Part shown: one piece after another, positions 1-10,818 of the stretch
Position numbering within the stretch: the stretch's first letter is position 1
Layout of the letters: the number at the start of each line of letters is the position of its first letter
Assembly: GCF_000332235.1 (NCBI RefSeq)
Contig: NZ_CM001775.1
Location: 2,014,230 to 2,078,229, forward strand
Direction of reading: 5' to 3'
Source of the DNA: Geminocystis herdmanii PCC 6308
GTDB taxonomy: Bacteria > Cyanobacteriota > Cyanobacteriia > Cyanobacteriales > Cyanobacteriaceae
Length of the DNA: 64,000 nucleotides
The notes under the pieces: generated by a model
Databases searched by the model: none
What the model saw: only the letters and a program-made list of their open reading frames with translations
Told to the model about the DNA's origin: nothing
Made by a program: the position numbers and the translations under genes

Positions 1-486
1 GAAAAATATATCAGCAGATTGCGCTAACGATCGAGCTAAAAATACTCTTTGTTGTTGTCCGCCTGAAAGTTGTCCGATCGGTCGATCGCAATAATCATAC
101 ATTTCTACTTTTTCTAAAGCAGTTTTTGCCATTTCTCGACTCATCCTCGAAAAAGGTTTAAACCATCCCGTTTTTTTCACCCTTCCCATCATCACCACAT
201 CCCACACCGTTGCGGGATATGTCCAATCTATTTGCGATCGTTGTGGTACATAAGCAACTCTTTGTTTTTGTTTGACAAGAGGTTGACTATCTAAAAGAAT
301 TGAGCCAAACTGATAAGGGATCAAGCCTAACATAGCTTTAATCATAGTACTTTTTCCCGCTCCATTAGGTCCAATAATTCCCGTGACTCGTTGAGGAAAA
401 ACTTGAAAAGAGAGATTTCTTAACGCCTCAACATTCCGATAGCTTACCGTCAAATTTTCAACCTTCAGACAACCTAAATTACTCAT
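1..486 (-). CDS. Mn/Zn-type metal ABC transporter ATP-binding protein (cut off by window edge)
   Basis: ATP-binding subunit of a metal-ion importer, working on the inner face of the plasma membrane. It starts with ATG at 486; the first 162 residues are visible and the C-terminus lies outside the window. Walker A GPNGAGKST is at residues 39-47, the Q-loop glutamine in VPQR at 80-83 and the ABC signature LSGGQ at 140-144; the cut comes just before Walker B. The stretch after the Q-loop (IDWTYPATVWDVVMMGR) is typical of the MntA/ZnuC/SitB class, so the substrate is probably Mn2+, Zn2+ or Fe2+. Binding-protein and permease genes would be expected next door, but only non-transport genes lie upstream in the window, so they may be downstream, off the edge. 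Substrate cannot be fixed from the ATPase alone. Confidence 0.85.
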   Translation of the reverse strand, partial: MSNLGCLKVENLTVSYRNVEALRNLSFQVFPQRVTGIIGPNGAGKSTMIKAMLGLIPYQFGSILLDSQPLVKQKQRVAYVPQRSQIDWTYPATVWDVVMMGRVKKTGWFKPFSRMSREMAKTALEKVEMYDYCDRPIGQLSGGQQQRVFLARSLAQSADIFF

Positions 487-570
487 TTTTTGATTTAACC
501 TTGGGAGAGACTAAAGTTATTATAACAAAAAATGAAAAGATTATGAAAAGATTATGAAAAAAATAAAATA

Positions 571-643
571 AGTTCGTAGTGATGGCTTTAGCCTTCTCTT
601 GAAGAAACCGATCTTAATAGGGTTAAAACCCTTACTACGAACT
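571..643. repeat. Inverted repeat of the AGTTCGTAGT dispersed family
   Basis: AGTTCGTAGT at 571-580 and its exact reverse complement ACTACGAACT at 634-643 bound a 73-bp element. The arms continue imperfectly inward (GATGGCTTTAGCC against GGGTTAAAACCC). Related copies lie at 699-723, 5417-5442, 32678-32700 and 61289-61312. It may act as a terminator for the oxidoreductase gene on the minus strand, but there is no clean U-tract. Confidence 0.7.
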
Positions 644-698
644 AATAAAAAATCTATTCGATCGATGTCTATTAGCTTTCTCGATAAATTTAGGAAAT

Positions 699-723
699 AA
701 GGGTTAAAACCCTTACTACAAAC
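699..723. repeat. Half copy of the AGTTCGTAGT family
   Basis: AAGGGTTAAAACCCTTACTA plus CAAAC, a second arm-like copy directly after the stop of the oxidoreductase gene. The inner AAGGGTTAAAACCCTT is itself a perfect palindrome. Confidence 0.6.
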
Positions 724-729
724 AAATAT

Positions 730-2772
730 TTACCTCCAATCGTCCCAATCTGAATTAAAGATAGAAGTATTAGGGAATTGAGTGGGATTACCTCTTTTTT
801 CTAAGGTGATTTTTAATTCCTGTAGATTTTTGTTGCGGAATGCAAAACCTTCTGTAAATTCATAGGGTAAAATACCTTTTTGTAAAGCCATAGATGCTGT
901 AATACCTGCCGCTGCACCCGATGACCACTCGAAGGAATGGACTCGATAAGCGGCGGCGGCAATATGACTGGTGGCGATACTTTTTCCTGCTACGAGCATA
1001 TTGTCAATTTTTTGGGGAATCATGGCAGATAAGGGAATTTGGAAGGGATAAGCCTGTCCTTGTCCTCGTCTTTCTCCTTTTCGCTCGGTATTACCCGGTT
1101 TTTCGTGGGGATACTCTGTCATACAGGGGTGAAAGTCGATGGCATAGTGTCCAATACCAACTGCATCGGGGTAAATGGTCGATCGAGTGCGATTTTTAAC
1201 TTCATCAGGATCAATTTGACCACTTAACACGGAAAATCCTTCTAAACCAGACAATAAGGCTTGTAAACGGCGATATTGATCAGGGGTAAGAGTTTGACGG
1301 TAATAGTCATCTCGATAGTTACGGCGAGAAATATCAATTTCATTGACCATAAAACCGTTAGGATGAGCATAATTTGGTCTGCCAATGATTCTTCTTCCTT
1401 CCCTCATATAAGGATACTTCGATAAACCGTGAACTGTACCCATAGGAGAGTCTAAACCCTTCAACAATATCTGATTGGGATTTGGTTTTTTGACACCATC
1501 CCCTAATTGAGAATCCGTTGTACCTGCTACTAACCAATGGTAAAAACCTAGGGCGTTTTCTTCTCCTTTTCGGAGGGTTTCTGTGCGTAATCCCCCCATC
1601 CACCCGCCAGGGTTAAATTGTCCTGTCTGTTGTAATTGTTCTTTGGTATAAATTAAATTGTCTTTTGATGTACCTGGGCGATAATCATTTCCCCATGTCC
1701 AGTTTTGCATGGAAATATCGCCGGGGGTAGGTTTTGTAAAGCTAATACCTTGAAATGTCACCATCTCACTAGGCTCTGCTTTCCAAATACGTCTGTAGGT
1801 ATAAACAAGGTCAAAATCGGCTAATCTGGGTAATTCATAGCTATAATAAGGCTCATACTGTTTATAAAAAGGGGGTTCGGGTTGCGGTTGTGGTTCGGCG
1901 GTTTGCTCCATAGCAAAGGTATAAGTAAATCCTTGAGTGCAATAGGGGTCTTGTGTAGTACTCGATGATGATGGTTCTAATTCCGATCGAGGATCAATTC
2001 CAAGGCGATGGGGTACATCGGTTAAGCCGATTAATTCCCCTGTTTCTGTGGCTTCGATGACAAACCAATTTGCTTTACCTTCTTTTCTCGGTTTTTGAGG
2101 AGGAGTAAACCTAATAATATTTTTCTTAAATCTAGCCGAATCCTGATATGTGTAGGCATCCTCAATGACTTGAGATAAAGGTTCGGTGTTGAGGGGAGGA
2201 GTATTCGGTTGCGGTTGATGTTGAATGGCGATCGCCTCGATAATCTGTTGTCCTGTTCCCGCATTCGCCACAGTTTCAATTTTTAAATCTTTAATCACGG
2301 TATTGGGAAACCATTTTAAAGTACCTTTACCTTTTTTGGCAGCTTCTTGTAACTGTTTTTGTAAGACTGTATGGGCATCTTTAGGTAAAAAACAAGAATC
2401 ACTTACCCAACACTCCCCCGGATTCGATCGACCATAGAATTTTTCCAGATTACTTCTCAACTCCAAATAACCACTAGGAAAAAATAACTCTTTTCTTTGA
2501 GTACTACGTTCATCTAACGCAGAAGTTCCCTGAGAAGAAATTTGTCCTCCCACCCAATCAGTAATATCCGTTAAACAAACAGTTTTCCCCATTAACAAGG
2601 CTTCATAGGCAGTGGCTGCCCCTGCTAATCCTGCTCCTACTACTAATATCTCACATTCTTCGGTTCGCTCGACATTACGGGGGACACTTGCCATAACGGG
2701 AGTTACAGAAATAAGACTCAAAGGAATAGCGATTAATTTTTGCCAAAAATCTTTACTAATAAATCTATACAT
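730..2772 (-). CDS. Secreted or periplasmic FAD-dependent oxidoreductase (FAD_oxidored family)
   Basis: A 680-residue flavoprotein. After a hydrophobic N-terminal segment that looks like a cleavable signal (IAIPLSLISVTPVMASVP, about residues 14-31) comes the dinucleotide-binding motif VGAGLAGAATA at about 45-55, followed by a GGQ motif near 75. The C-terminal part (VAGKSIATSHIAAAAYRVHS, then a small-residue-rich helix) is the second FAD-contacting region typical of this family, so the protein looks full length. The family binds FAD and oxidises small organic substrates, but the substrate is not known and nothing nearby points to one. It is transcribed alone, with inverted repeats downstream. 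Start is ATG at 2772. Confidence 0.75.
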   Translation of the reverse strand: MYRFISKDFWQKLIAIPLSLISVTPVMASVPRNVERTEECEILVVGAGLAGAATAYEALLMGKTVCLTDITDWVGGQISSQGTSALDERSTQRKELFFPSGYLELRSNLEKFYGRSNPGECWVSDSCFLPKDAHTVLQKQLQEAAKKGKGTLKWFPNTVIKDLKIETVANAGTGQQIIEAIAIQHQPQPNTPPLNTEPLSQVIEDAYTYQDSARFKKNIIRFTPPQKPRKEGKANWFVIEATETGELIGLTDVPHRLGIDPRSELEPSSSSTTQDPYCTQGFTYTFAMEQTAEPQPQPEPPFYKQYEPYYSYELPRLADFDLVYTYRRIWKAEPSEMVTFQGISFTKPTPGDISMQNWTWGNDYRPGTSKDNLIYTKEQLQQTGQFNPGGWMGGLRTETLRKGEENALGFYHWLVAGTTDSQLGDGVKKPNPNQILLKGLDSPMGTVHGLSKYPYMREGRRIIGRPNYAHPNGFMVNEIDISRRNYRDDYYRQTLTPDQYRRLQALLSGLEGFSVLSGQIDPDEVKNRTRSTIYPDAVGIGHYAIDFHPCMTEYPHEKPGNTERKGERRGQGQAYPFQIPLSAMIPQKIDNMLVAGKSIATSHIAAAAYRVHSFEWSSGAAAGITASMALQKGILPYEFTEGFAFRNKNLQELKITLEKRGNPTQFPNTSIFNSDWDDWR

Positions 2773-2886
2773 TAATTATTCTTAATACCCAATATCAAAA
2801 AATTGTTAGCTAAATTATAGCGGTTTAAACTCAGACGCATCTAAATAGGGATTGTTTCATAGTATTCTGATGTAGGTAAGTAATAA

Positions 2887-2954
2887 GTAAGGAGTAAGGA
2901 GTAAGGAGTAAGGACTAATAATTTCAGTAGAGACGTAAAATTTTACATCTCTAC
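2887..2954. repeat. Heptamer microsatellite followed by a 28-bp palindrome
   Basis: AAGGAGT units repeat at about 2887-2915. At 2927-2954 is the palindrome GTAGAGACGTAAAA/TTTTACATCTCTAC with one mismatch. A sister palindrome with the same layout is at 38797-38824, so this is a dispersed element rather than a gene-specific terminator. The rest of the 2773-3046 gap shows nothing else I can name. Confidence 0.7.
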
Positions 2955-3046
2955 AGTGGTTTGAGTAGTCCAAAATTTATTTTTTTGGAGAAGCCTAATG
3001 TTTAAAACAATTATTACTACTATCTCCTACGTTCATCAATATTAAA

Positions 3047-4393
3047 ATGTCCTCAAATACAATTATTTTTCAAGCTACCCGTCGTCGTCTGGCTATTTGG
3101 TACACCAGTATAACCGCTATATTATTGATTATTTTTGCTCTTGGTATTTATAGTTATGTTTACACTACTCTGCTCGATCGAATTGACGACACCTTAAAAC
3201 ACGTTGTGGAAATTGTTGAACCATCTTTAATTATCGAAAGAGTCAGTAAAGAAGAAGGCACATATCAAGTAAATTTAGAAGGCAGTTTTTATCAACATCC
3301 AAGCACCACTAATCAAGTGGAAGATGATCACATTGATTTAGAATGGTTTAGTCCCAATGGTGAGTTATTGTGGCAAACTTTAGAGTCACCTTTACCTATT
3401 CCCTTGTCTTTTAATTCAGGGGGAAAAACTATTCGTATTTCTGATGATTATTTATTAAGACAAATTACCAAAAGAGTAGAAATTGGTCGTTATGTTTTAG
3501 GTTATTTAAGAGTAAGTCATCCTTTATTTGATGTGGTAAAACCCATTCAACAACTAATTATTGATTTAAGTTTAGCTATTTTTTTAATGATTATTTCTGT
3601 AGCTGGAATTGGTTGGTTTTTATCGGGAATTGCTATTCAACCTGTCATTGAATCTTATCAAAGTTTAAAACAATTTACGGCGGATGCTTCCCATGAATTA
3701 AGGAATCCGATCGCCACTATCAAAACCAATATTCAAAGCCTTTTATCCTATCCTGAAATTGATATTAATGCCCAACAAAAACAGTTAAAAATTTTAGAAA
3801 GACTCACAGAAAAACTCAGTAATTTAGTCAATGATTTATTATTTTTAGCGAGAAATGATGGCGGTATTATTAAACCCAATTTTCAAACTATTCCTTTAGA
3901 TGCTTTACTTTTAGAAGTAGTAGAAGAACAAAAAATTATTGCTAAAGAGAAAAATATTTACTTATCTTTTGATATTGAGGATAATAATATAGACGAAAAT
4001 TTATTTAATATTAATGGAGATTGGAACGAAATTAATCGTTTATTTACTAATTTAATTAGTAATAGTATTTTACATAGTATCAATGAAAATAATTACCAAA
4101 ATTTAAGTATTAAAGTTACTTTAAAAACCATCAAAAAAAATCATAAAAATTATTGCCAAATTGAGGTAAAAGATAATGGTATTGGTATTGAGGAAAAGAT
4201 ATTACCCCATTTGTTCGATCGATTTTATCGAGGAGATTTTGCTCGTACTAAAGGAGACAATAATAATTATAGTACAGGTTTAGGATTAGCCATCGCCCTT
4301 GCTATTGTAGAGAGTCATCAAGGGAAAATTAAAGTTGAAAGTCAAATTAATGAGGGGAGTAACTTTATTGTCACCCTTCCTCTTGTTTCTTAA
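3047..4393 (+). CDS. Orphan membrane sensor histidine kinase
   Basis: A 448-residue transmembrane kinase that autophosphorylates a histidine and would pass phosphate to a response regulator. Membrane segments are at about 18-40 and 172-196, enclosing a periplasmic sensor region of about 130 residues with no domain I recognise. The H-box FTADASHELRNPIATI puts the phospho-accepting His at 216. The catalytic domain has the N-box region (LFTNLISNSILHS), G1 (DNGIGIEE) and G2 (GLGLAIA). No HAMP domain is obvious. No regulator gene is adjacent. The architecture and the QFTADASHELR block closely match the kinase at 44128-45471, so the two are likely paralogues. The neighbouring metal ABC gene makes metal sensing conceivable, but this is only a guess. 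Confidence 0.85.
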   Translation: MSSNTIIFQATRRRLAIWYTSITAILLIIFALGIYSYVYTTLLDRIDDTLKHVVEIVEPSLIIERVSKEEGTYQVNLEGSFYQHPSTTNQVEDDHIDLEWFSPNGELLWQTLESPLPIPLSFNSGGKTIRISDDYLLRQITKRVEIGRYVLGYLRVSHPLFDVVKPIQQLIIDLSLAIFLMIISVAGIGWFLSGIAIQPVIESYQSLKQFTADASHELRNPIATIKTNIQSLLSYPEIDINAQQKQLKILERLTEKLSNLVNDLLFLARNDGGIIKPNFQTIPLDALLLEVVEEQKIIAKEKNIYLSFDIEDNNIDENLFNINGDWNEINRLFTNLISNSILHSINENNYQNLSIKVTLKTIKKNHKNYCQIEVKDNGIGIEEKILPHLFDRFYRGDFARTKGDNNNYSTGLGLAIALAIVESHQGKIKVESQINEGSNFIVTLPLVS

Positions 4394-4433
4394 TCTGTTT
4401 TTGAGTGAGGATTTTAACCCTTTTAAAAGAGCA

Positions 4434-4736
4434 TTACCAACTAGATTTAACTACACCGGGTAATAAACCTTCATGCGCCCATTCTCTGAGAACATTACGA
4501 GATAAACCAAAATCACGATAGAAACCTCTTGGTCTTCCCGTCACCCAACAACGGTTACGTTGACGGTAAGGAGAACTATTTAAGGGCAATCTTTGGAATT
4601 TGCGTTGTAACTCAAATTTTTCTAAAGGATCACTAGCAGCATTAATTTGTTCTTTTAAGTCTGCTCTTTTTTTGGCATATTTAGCTACTAACTTGGCACG
4701 TTTTGTTTCCCGTGCAATCATTGATTTTTTAGCCAT
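4434..4736 (-). CDS. rpsN: 30S ribosomal protein S14
   Basis: A 100-residue S14 of the small ribosomal subunit head. It begins [10 protein letters not shown] and carries the conserved [21 protein letters not shown] core and the C-terminal [11 protein letters not shown]. Length 100 and the absence of CxxC pairs mark the zinc-independent long form normal in cyanobacteria. It stands alone here, away from the ribosomal operons, and is convergent with the histidine kinase gene (40-bp gap). Confidence 0.97.
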   Translation of the reverse strand: MAKKSMIARETKRAKLVAKYAKKRADLKEQINAASDPLEKFELQRKFQRLPLNSSPYRQRNRCWVTGRPRGFYRDFGLSRNVLREWAHEGLLPGVVKSSW

Positions 4737-4918
4737 TTAAACTATACTTATATACTAAGTTAAATATAAACACAACATTCTCTATCATAACTCATCTTAT
4801 GAGCAATCAACAATTAATTGCTTTTGAATAGTTACTCATTATGAGTATTCAAAATTTAATAAGAGAGATAAATTAAATAATTTATGATTCCTAATTCATG
4901 ATTCCTAATTTTTCATTC

Positions 4919-5284
4919 CTATTCTACGGTGATAGTTCCTACCATACCTGCTCCACGATGAGGTTCACAATAGTAGGTATATTCTCCGGGTTCAGCAAAA
5001 GTCGCTTCAAAGGATTCTCCAGCGGAAAATACTAATCCTTTGTGGCTTAATTTCTCACCATTTTTTGCAGAACTATCAAAAACTACATTATGAGGAGCGA
5101 GTTTATTGTTTACCCATTTTACGGTATCACCAGCTTTGATCGTTACTTTTGCAGGTTGAAAAGCTAACATTCCGCTATCTGCACCCATTTTTACTTCTAC
5201 GGTGTCGGCATGAACTGGATTAACCGCAATCATGGTAACAGCTAATAATAAGGAGGATAATAATAAACCTAGTTTCTTAATCAT
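4919..5284 (-). CDS. petE: Plastocyanin precursor
   Basis: Soluble copper protein of the thylakoid lumen that carries electrons from cytochrome b6f to photosystem I. It has 121 residues with a signal peptide ([22 protein letters not shown]) and a mature domain of about 95 residues. Type-1 copper ligands are visible: His in APHNVVFD, then Cys, His and Met in [13 protein letters not shown]. Its functional substitute, cytochrome c6, is encoded at 19793-20155, and its electron acceptor genes psaA/psaB are 1 kb away. Start is ATG at 5284. Confidence 0.97.
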   Translation of the reverse strand: MIKKLGLLLSSLLLAVTMIAVNPVHADTVEVKMGADSGMLAFQPAKVTIKAGDTVKWVNNKLAPHNVVFDSSAKNGEKLSHKGLVFSAGESFEATFAEPGEYTYYCEPHRGAGMVGTITVE

Positions 5285-5416
5285 GTTTTTTCTCTTAAAA
5301 TTTTTCTTTTCTATCTAATCATCATACAACGAACTTTGACCACTTGTCATTTTTTGAGCCAATTTTTTTCCTTAATGTTGTTTAACGATTAGACTTCCTC
5401 CAAAAAAATTTTATTT

Positions 5417-5442
5417 GTTCGTAGTGAGGGTTTTAACCCTTA
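5417..5442. repeat. Copy of the AGTTCGTAGT dispersed family
   Basis: GTTCGTAGTGAGGGTTTTAA followed by CCCTTA, in the 800-bp gap between petE and psaB. Same family as 571-643. Confidence 0.65.
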
Positions 5443-5470
5443 TTCTATTAAATATGGCAATGCCTAATAA

Positions 5471-5545
5471 TTATAAACTACGATAAACGTCTTTTCGATG
5501 AGCAACTTGACGAAGAATAACTTGTTGATTAAGATCATCAATATC
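5471..5545 (-). pseudogene. C-terminal remnant of a RelE/ParE-type toxin
   Basis: Reading from 5545 to the stop at 5471-5473 gives 24 residues containing DDLNQQVILRQVAHRKDVYR. The VILR...HRKDVYR ending is the usual C-terminus of RelE/ParE ribonuclease toxins. The reading frame meets a stop exactly where the MITE-like element at 5546-5762 begins, so the rest of the gene was probably lost to or displaced by that insertion. No antitoxin is left. The match is short, so the call is moderate. Confidence 0.45.
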
Positions 5546-5762
5546 ACCTCAGTTCGATAAGAGAATTCTTGAGGTTAATCGGTTTCAGGTGGCAGGTGGC
5601 AGGTGGCAGGTTAACAATTTCTTTGTTTAGATCAATTAATTACTTAATTTCATTTGGATAAAATCAATTTTTGTTCAACTTTTTTACCTTATCTTTACCT
5701 GATACCTAACACCTGATACCTGACACCTTATCTTAACCGATGATTTTATGTCGAACTCAGGT
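5546..5762. mobile_element. MITE-like element, copy A (217 bp)
   Basis: Left end ACCTCAGTTCGATAAG, right end TTTTATGTCGAACTCAGGT; the ends are imperfect inverted repeats. Inside are AGGTGGC tandem units on the left and CCTGATACC/CCTGACACC units on the right, which are roughly complementary, so the element can fold into a long hairpin. No coding capacity. Copy B at 38829-39032 has the same ends and the same internal design with different tandem units; a decayed copy may be at 11097-11172. Confidence 0.6.
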
Positions 5763-5839
5763 AATATCATATAAAACTCAATAATTACCGACCTTCAAAG
5801 GATACCTTGAACATTCTTCATTTTAAGGGTATTGAGATT

Positions 5840-5998
5840 TCAAGGATTATTTTTTAATGTCATAATCGCTGAAATTATATTTGAAAGATAGTCAGGAGAA
5901 ATTTTATCTAAGACTACCGCTATTTTATTCGCCTCTTGATCTGTTAAATATTTTTCTTTTAATGTTACGTTTATTTTTTGTTTTTTATTTTGAATTAA
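5840..5998 (-). other. Possible gene fragment, unrecognised
   Basis: An open stretch of about 50 codons without a start codon, ending with TGA at 5840-5842. It contains LTDQEANKIAVVLDKISPDY and ends IISAIMTLKNNP. It reads like protein rather than random AT-rich DNA, but I cannot assign it; probably debris of a gene. The rest of the 5285-6084 gap holds the repeat, the toxin remnant and the MITE listed separately. Confidence 0.3.
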
Positions 5999-6013
5999 CT
6001 AAAATGATTTTAA

Positions 6014-6048
6014 CAAAAAAATAAACCCCCCACCAAGAAGGTAGAGGG
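6014..6048 (-). terminator. Rho-independent terminator of psaA-psaB
   Basis: On the minus strand, CCCTCTACC, loop TTCTT, GGTGGGGGG (nine base pairs allowing two G-U pairs) is followed by a T-rich tract. It sits 37 bp past the psaB stop codon. Confidence 0.75.
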
Positions 6049-6084
6049 CTTATGATTAATTACTTAATACTTAGGGGTTGGTAT

Positions 6085-8298
6085 TTAACCGAACTTACCA
6101 GCAGTAGAAGCAATTAAGAAGGCTGCGTAGGTGAGGATATAGCCAACAGTGAAGTGAGCTAAACCAACCAAACGAGCTTGAACGATCGAAAGAGCAACGG
6201 GCTTGTCTTTCCAACGAACTAAGTTCGCTAAAGGAGTGCGCTCGTGAGCCCAAACGATGGTTTCGATTAACTCTTGCCAGTATCCACGCCAAGAAATTAA
6301 GAACATGAAACCGGTTGCCCAAACAAGGTGTCCGAATAAGAACATCCAAGCCCAGACGGAGAGGTTATTTACACCGTAAGGATTATAACCGTTGATTAAC
6401 TGAGCAGAGTTTGCCCATAAATAATCTCTGAACCAACCCATTAAATAGGTAGAGTTTTCGTTGAACTGAGCAACGTTACCAGTCCAGATACCGAGGTGTT
6501 TCCAATGCCAGTAGAAGGTTAACCAACCTAAAGTGTTGAGCATCCAGAACATAGCGAGGTAGAAGGAATCCCATGCAGAGATGTCACAAGTACCGCCACG
6601 ACCGGGTCCATCACAAGGGAAGGAGAAACCGAAATCTTTTTTATCGGGCATTAATTTAGAACCACGAGCATCTAAAGCACCTTTAACAAGAATTAAGGTG
6701 GTGGTGTGTAATCCTAATGCGATGGCATGGTGAACTAAGAAATCACCAGGTCCGATGTTGAGGAATAAAGAATTAGTACCACTATTAATAGCTTCTAACC
6801 AACCGGGTAACCAAACATTACCGTAGTTAGGATAAGCAGTATAGGCAATACTATCAGGATTAGATAACAAAGTATCAAAACCGTAGAGAGCTTTACCAGA
6901 AGCCGCTTGGACAAACTGAGCAAATACAGGTTCGATTAAGATTTGTTTCTCAGGAGTACCAAAAGCAACCACAACGTCATTGTGAACATAAAGTCCTAAA
7001 GTGTGGAAACCTAAGAATAAAGATACCCAGCTCAAGTGAGAAATAATCGCTTCCTTATGCTCTAACATACGAGCTAAAACGTTATCTTTGTTAGCTTCAG
7101 GATCGTAATCACGGACAAAGAAGATCGCACCGTGGGCGAAAGCACCTACCATCAAGAAACCAGCAATGTACTGGTGATGAGTGTAAAGAGCCGCTTGGGT
7201 GGTGTAGTCTTTAGCAATGAACACATAGGAAGGTAACGAGTACATATGTTGGGCAACTAAGGAAGTAATAACTCCTAAAGAAGCTAGGGCTAAACCTAAC
7301 TGGAAGTGTAGAGAGTTATTAACAGTGTCATAAAGTCCTTTGTGTCCTGCACCCAATTTTCCAGAAGGAGGCTTGTGAGCATTTAAGATGTCCTTCATAC
7401 TGTGACCGATTCCCCAGTTAGTGCGGTACATATGACCTGCAATAATGAAGATAACAGCGATCGCCAAGTGGTGATGAGCAATGTCAGTCAACCATAAGGA
7501 TTCGGTTTGAGGATGGAAACCACCTAAGAAGGTTAAGATCGCAGTTCCTGCACCATCGGAAGTTCCGAATACTTGACTAGCTGTATCAGGGTTTTCAGCA
7601 TAAACTCCCCAGTTACCAGTAAAGAAAGGAGCGAGTCCAGCGGGGTGAGGTTTAACACTTAAGAAGTTATCCCAACCAACGTGAACACCACGAGATTCAG
7701 GAATAGCAACGTGTACTAAGTGACCAGCCCATGCTAAAGAACTAACACCGAATAAACCGCCTAAATGGTGATTTAAACGAGATTCAGCATTTTTGAACCA
7801 AGAAAGGCTAGGACGAAACTTAGGTTGTAAGTGTAACCAACCAGCAAACAAGAATAAAGCAGACAGAATTAAAAGGAAAACTGCGCCAGTGTATAAGTCT
7901 TGATTGTTGGTCATCCCGATGGTATAGAACCAGTGGTAAACACCAGAATATGCCACGTTTACGGGACTAGATGCTCCAGCTTGAGTGAAAGCATCGATCG
8001 CACCTTGACCGAAATGAGGATCCCAAATTGCATGGGCGATGGGACGGACGTTTAAAGGATCTTTGATCCACTGCTCAAAATTGCCTTGCCAAGCTACATG
8101 GAATACGGTTCCGGAAGTCCATAAGAAGATGATTGCTAAATGACCAAAGTGAGAAGCAAAAATCTTTTGGTAGAGATTCTCCTCGGTCATACCATCATGA
8201 GTTTCAAAGTCATGAGCGGTAGCAATTCCGTACCATATCCGGCGTGTAGTTGGATCTTGGGCTAAATCTTGGCTAAATTTAGGAAATTTAGTTGCCAT
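6085..8298 (-). CDS. psaB: Photosystem I P700 chlorophyll a apoprotein A2 (PsaB)
   Basis: One of the two large core subunits of photosystem I in the thylakoid membrane; with PsaA it binds P700, A0, A1 and the FX cluster and about eighty antenna chlorophylls. It has 737 residues and the eleven-helix PsaA/B layout. The FX loop [12 protein letters not shown] supplies two of the four cysteines of the 4Fe-4S cluster; the HxxxH-type chlorophyll ligand histidines are abundant. It lies 261 bp downstream of psaA on the same strand, the usual dicistronic order, and ends at a strong terminator. Start is ATG at 8298. Confidence 0.98.
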   Translation of the reverse strand: MATKFPKFSQDLAQDPTTRRIWYGIATAHDFETHDGMTEENLYQKIFASHFGHLAIIFLWTSGTVFHVAWQGNFEQWIKDPLNVRPIAHAIWDPHFGQGAIDAFTQAGASSPVNVAYSGVYHWFYTIGMTNNQDLYTGAVFLLILSALFLFAGWLHLQPKFRPSLSWFKNAESRLNHHLGGLFGVSSLAWAGHLVHVAIPESRGVHVGWDNFLSVKPHPAGLAPFFTGNWGVYAENPDTASQVFGTSDGAGTAILTFLGGFHPQTESLWLTDIAHHHLAIAVIFIIAGHMYRTNWGIGHSMKDILNAHKPPSGKLGAGHKGLYDTVNNSLHFQLGLALASLGVITSLVAQHMYSLPSYVFIAKDYTTQAALYTHHQYIAGFLMVGAFAHGAIFFVRDYDPEANKDNVLARMLEHKEAIISHLSWVSLFLGFHTLGLYVHNDVVVAFGTPEKQILIEPVFAQFVQAASGKALYGFDTLLSNPDSIAYTAYPNYGNVWLPGWLEAINSGTNSLFLNIGPGDFLVHHAIALGLHTTTLILVKGALDARGSKLMPDKKDFGFSFPCDGPGRGGTCDISAWDSFYLAMFWMLNTLGWLTFYWHWKHLGIWTGNVAQFNENSTYLMGWFRDYLWANSAQLINGYNPYGVNNLSVWAWMFLFGHLVWATGFMFLISWRGYWQELIETIVWAHERTPLANLVRWKDKPVALSIVQARLVGLAHFTVGYILTYAAFLIASTAGKFG

Positions 8299-8559
8299 AG
8301 CTTTTTAAAGGAATTCTCCTGTTACACAATGAAGGTCAACGATTCAAAAACGCTGCTCTATTTTGTTTTTTTGCTCTTGCCCAAAAAGATTAATGTTTAC
8401 TCCTTGGGCAAGTGATTTAAACTTGTTTTTTAAGAAGTTAATAGTCAAGTATTTAAACTTTTCTATCAACCCTTCGTTTTTTTTGAAAACGGCTTTATTG
8501 GTTATTTTATAACTTATTTTGCCGAATTAGCTCCCACTTGTTAGTGAAAGTTTACATTT

Positions 8560-10812
8560 CTAGCCTACCGACAACATTCGACAGAGGAAGAATGCCCATG
8601 TAGTCACGATACCGCCTAAGAGATAGTGAGCTACACCCACTGCACGACCTTGAACGATGCTCAAAGCGCGAGGTTGGATAGCGGGGGCTAATTTGAGTTT
8701 ATTATGTGCCCAAACAATGGACTCAATTAACTCTTGCCAGTAACCACGTCCACTGAAAAGGAACATTAAGCTAAAAGCGAAGATAAAGTGACCTGCTAAG
8801 AACATGATGCCATAGGCAGATAAAGCTGAACCGTAAGAGTTAATTACGTTAGCGGCTTGCGCCCATAAGAAGTCTCTTAACCAGCCGTTGATAGTAATGG
8901 CGCTTTGGGCGAAATTACCACCGGTGATGTGAGAAACACTACCATCAGGTAATACAGTTCCCCAAATATCGGATTGCATTTTCCAACTGAAGTGGAAGAT
9001 TACCACAGAGATGGAGTTATACATCCAGAATAAGCCTAAGAAGACATGATCCCAACCAGATACTTGACAAGTACCACCACGACCGGGTCCATCACAAGGG
9101 AAGCGGAAGCCTAACTCAGCTTTGTCGGGGACAAGTCTGGAGCTACGGGCATAAAGCACACCTTTAAGAAGAATTAAAACGGTAACGTGAATGGTGAAAG
9201 CATGGATATGGTGAACCATGAAATCGGCAGTACCTAAAGTCATAGGCATCATCGCTACTTTGCCACCTACAGCAACAATGTCTCCGCCGAATACAGGGCT
9301 AACACCAGCACCAGCAAAAGGAGCGGTAGCACCTGCAGCTGCTGTGTGAAGACCTTGAATCCATTGAGCGAACACAGGCTGTAATTGGATTGCAGAGTCA
9401 GAGAACATATCTTGAGGACGACCTAAAGCTCTCATGGTGTCATTATGAATGTACAACCCGAAGCTGTGGAAGCCTAACCAGATACATACCCAGTTGAGGT
9501 GAGAAATAATTGCGTCACGGTGACGGAGTACTCTGTCTAAGAGGTTATTAACGTTCTTAGCAGGATCATAGTCACGAACCATGAAGATAGAAGCGTGAGC
9601 GCCAGCACCTACGATAAAGAATGCACCGATCCACATATGGTGAGTGAACAATGATAACTGAGTACCATAGTCGGTTGCCAAGTAGGGATAAGGAGGCATT
9701 GCGTACATATGTTGAGCAACAATGATGGTCAAAGAACCTAATAAAGCAAGGTTGATTGATAATTGTGCGTGCCATGATGTGGTTAAGATTTCATAGAGTC
9801 CTTTATGACCTTCTCCAGTGAAGGGGCCTTTGTGACCTTCTAAGATTTCTTTCATGCTGTGACCGATTCCCCAGTTGGTGCGGTACATATGACCAGCGAT
9901 GATGAATAATACGGCGATCGCCAAGTGATGGTGAGCGGTATCAGACAACCATAATCCACCAGTAACGGGATTTAAACCACCTTTGAAGGTTAAGAAATCA
10001 GAGTATGCACCCCAATTTAAGGTAAAGAATGGTGTTAAACCTTGAGCAAAGCTGGGATATAACTCAGCCATTTTGCTAGGATCGAGAATAAACTCATGGG
10101 GTAAAGGAATATCCGCAGGAGCGACACCAGCATCTAATAACTTATTAATAGGTAAAGATACATGGATTTGGTGTCCTGCCCATCCTAAAGAGCCTAAACC
10201 GAGTAAACCTGCTAAATGGTGGTTCATCATGGATTCCACATTTTGGAACCATTCCAATTTGGGAGCGGCTTTATGATAGTGAAACCAACCAGCAAAGAGC
10301 ATTAATCCAGCCATTACTAAACCACCGATGGCAGTACAGTAAAGTTGATACTCGTTGGTGATTCCAGAGGCTCTCCATAATTGGAAGAAACCGGATGTGA
10401 TTTGAATACCGTGGAAACCACCGCCTACGTCGGCGTTAAGGATGTCTTGACCAACGATGGGCCAAACAACTTGGGCGCTTGGTTTAATGTTTAAGGGGTC
10501 TGCTAACCATGCGGAGTAGTTGGAAAACTTAGCTCCGTGGAAATACATTCCACTCAACCAAACAAATACTACTGCTAAATGACCGAAGTGAGCGCTGAAG
10601 ATTTTACGAGAAATATCTTCTAAATCACTGGTTTGACTATCGAAATCGTGGGCATCGGCGTGAAGATTCCAAATCCAAGTGGTGGTTTTGGGTCCTCTAG
10701 CTAAAGTTCGATCGAAGTGTCCGGGCTTACCCCATTTTTCAAAAGAGGTAGGAACTGGATTCTTATCTACAATAACTTTAGCTTTCGCCTCTTTCTGAGG
10801 GCTTACTGTCAT
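8560..10812 (-). CDS. psaA: Photosystem I P700 chlorophyll a apoprotein A1 (PsaA)
   Basis: Heterodimer partner of PsaB. I place the start at the ATG at 10810-10812 ([12 protein letters not shown]), giving 750 residues, the normal PsaA length. An upstream in-frame TTG at 10833 would add seven residues but runs across the ribosome binding site AGGAG at 10819-10823, which is spaced six bases from the ATG. The FX-binding loop [19 protein letters not shown] is present. The gene is preceded by a long AT-rich leader (10813-11368) where the light-regulated promoter should lie, but I could not assign -35/-10 boxes with confidence. Confidence 0.98.
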   Translation of the reverse strand: MTVSPQKEAKAKVIVDKNPVPTSFEKWGKPGHFDRTLARGPKTTTWIWNLHADAHDFDSQTSDLEDISRKIFSAHFGHLAVVFVWLSGMYFHGAKFSNYSAWLADPLNIKPSAQVVWPIVGQDILNADVGGGFHGIQITSGFFQLWRASGITNEYQLYCTAIGGLVMAGLMLFAGWFHYHKAAPKLEWFQNVESMMNHHLAGLLGLGSLGWAGHQIHVSLPINKLLDAGVAPADIPLPHEFILDPSKMAELYPSFAQGLTPFFTLNWGAYSDFLTFKGGLNPVTGGLWLSDTAHHHLAIAVLFIIAGHMYRTNWGIGHSMKEILEGHKGPFTGEGHKGLYEILTTSWHAQLSINLALLGSLTIIVAQHMYAMPPYPYLATDYGTQLSLFTHHMWIGAFFIVGAGAHASIFMVRDYDPAKNVNNLLDRVLRHRDAIISHLNWVCIWLGFHSFGLYIHNDTMRALGRPQDMFSDSAIQLQPVFAQWIQGLHTAAAGATAPFAGAGVSPVFGGDIVAVGGKVAMMPMTLGTADFMVHHIHAFTIHVTVLILLKGVLYARSSRLVPDKAELGFRFPCDGPGRGGTCQVSGWDHVFLGLFWMYNSISVVIFHFSWKMQSDIWGTVLPDGSVSHITGGNFAQSAITINGWLRDFLWAQAANVINSYGSALSAYGIMFLAGHFIFAFSLMFLFSGRGYWQELIESIVWAHNKLKLAPAIQPRALSIVQGRAVGVAHYLLGGIVTTWAFFLCRMLSVG

Positions 10813-10818
10813 GAGGTA

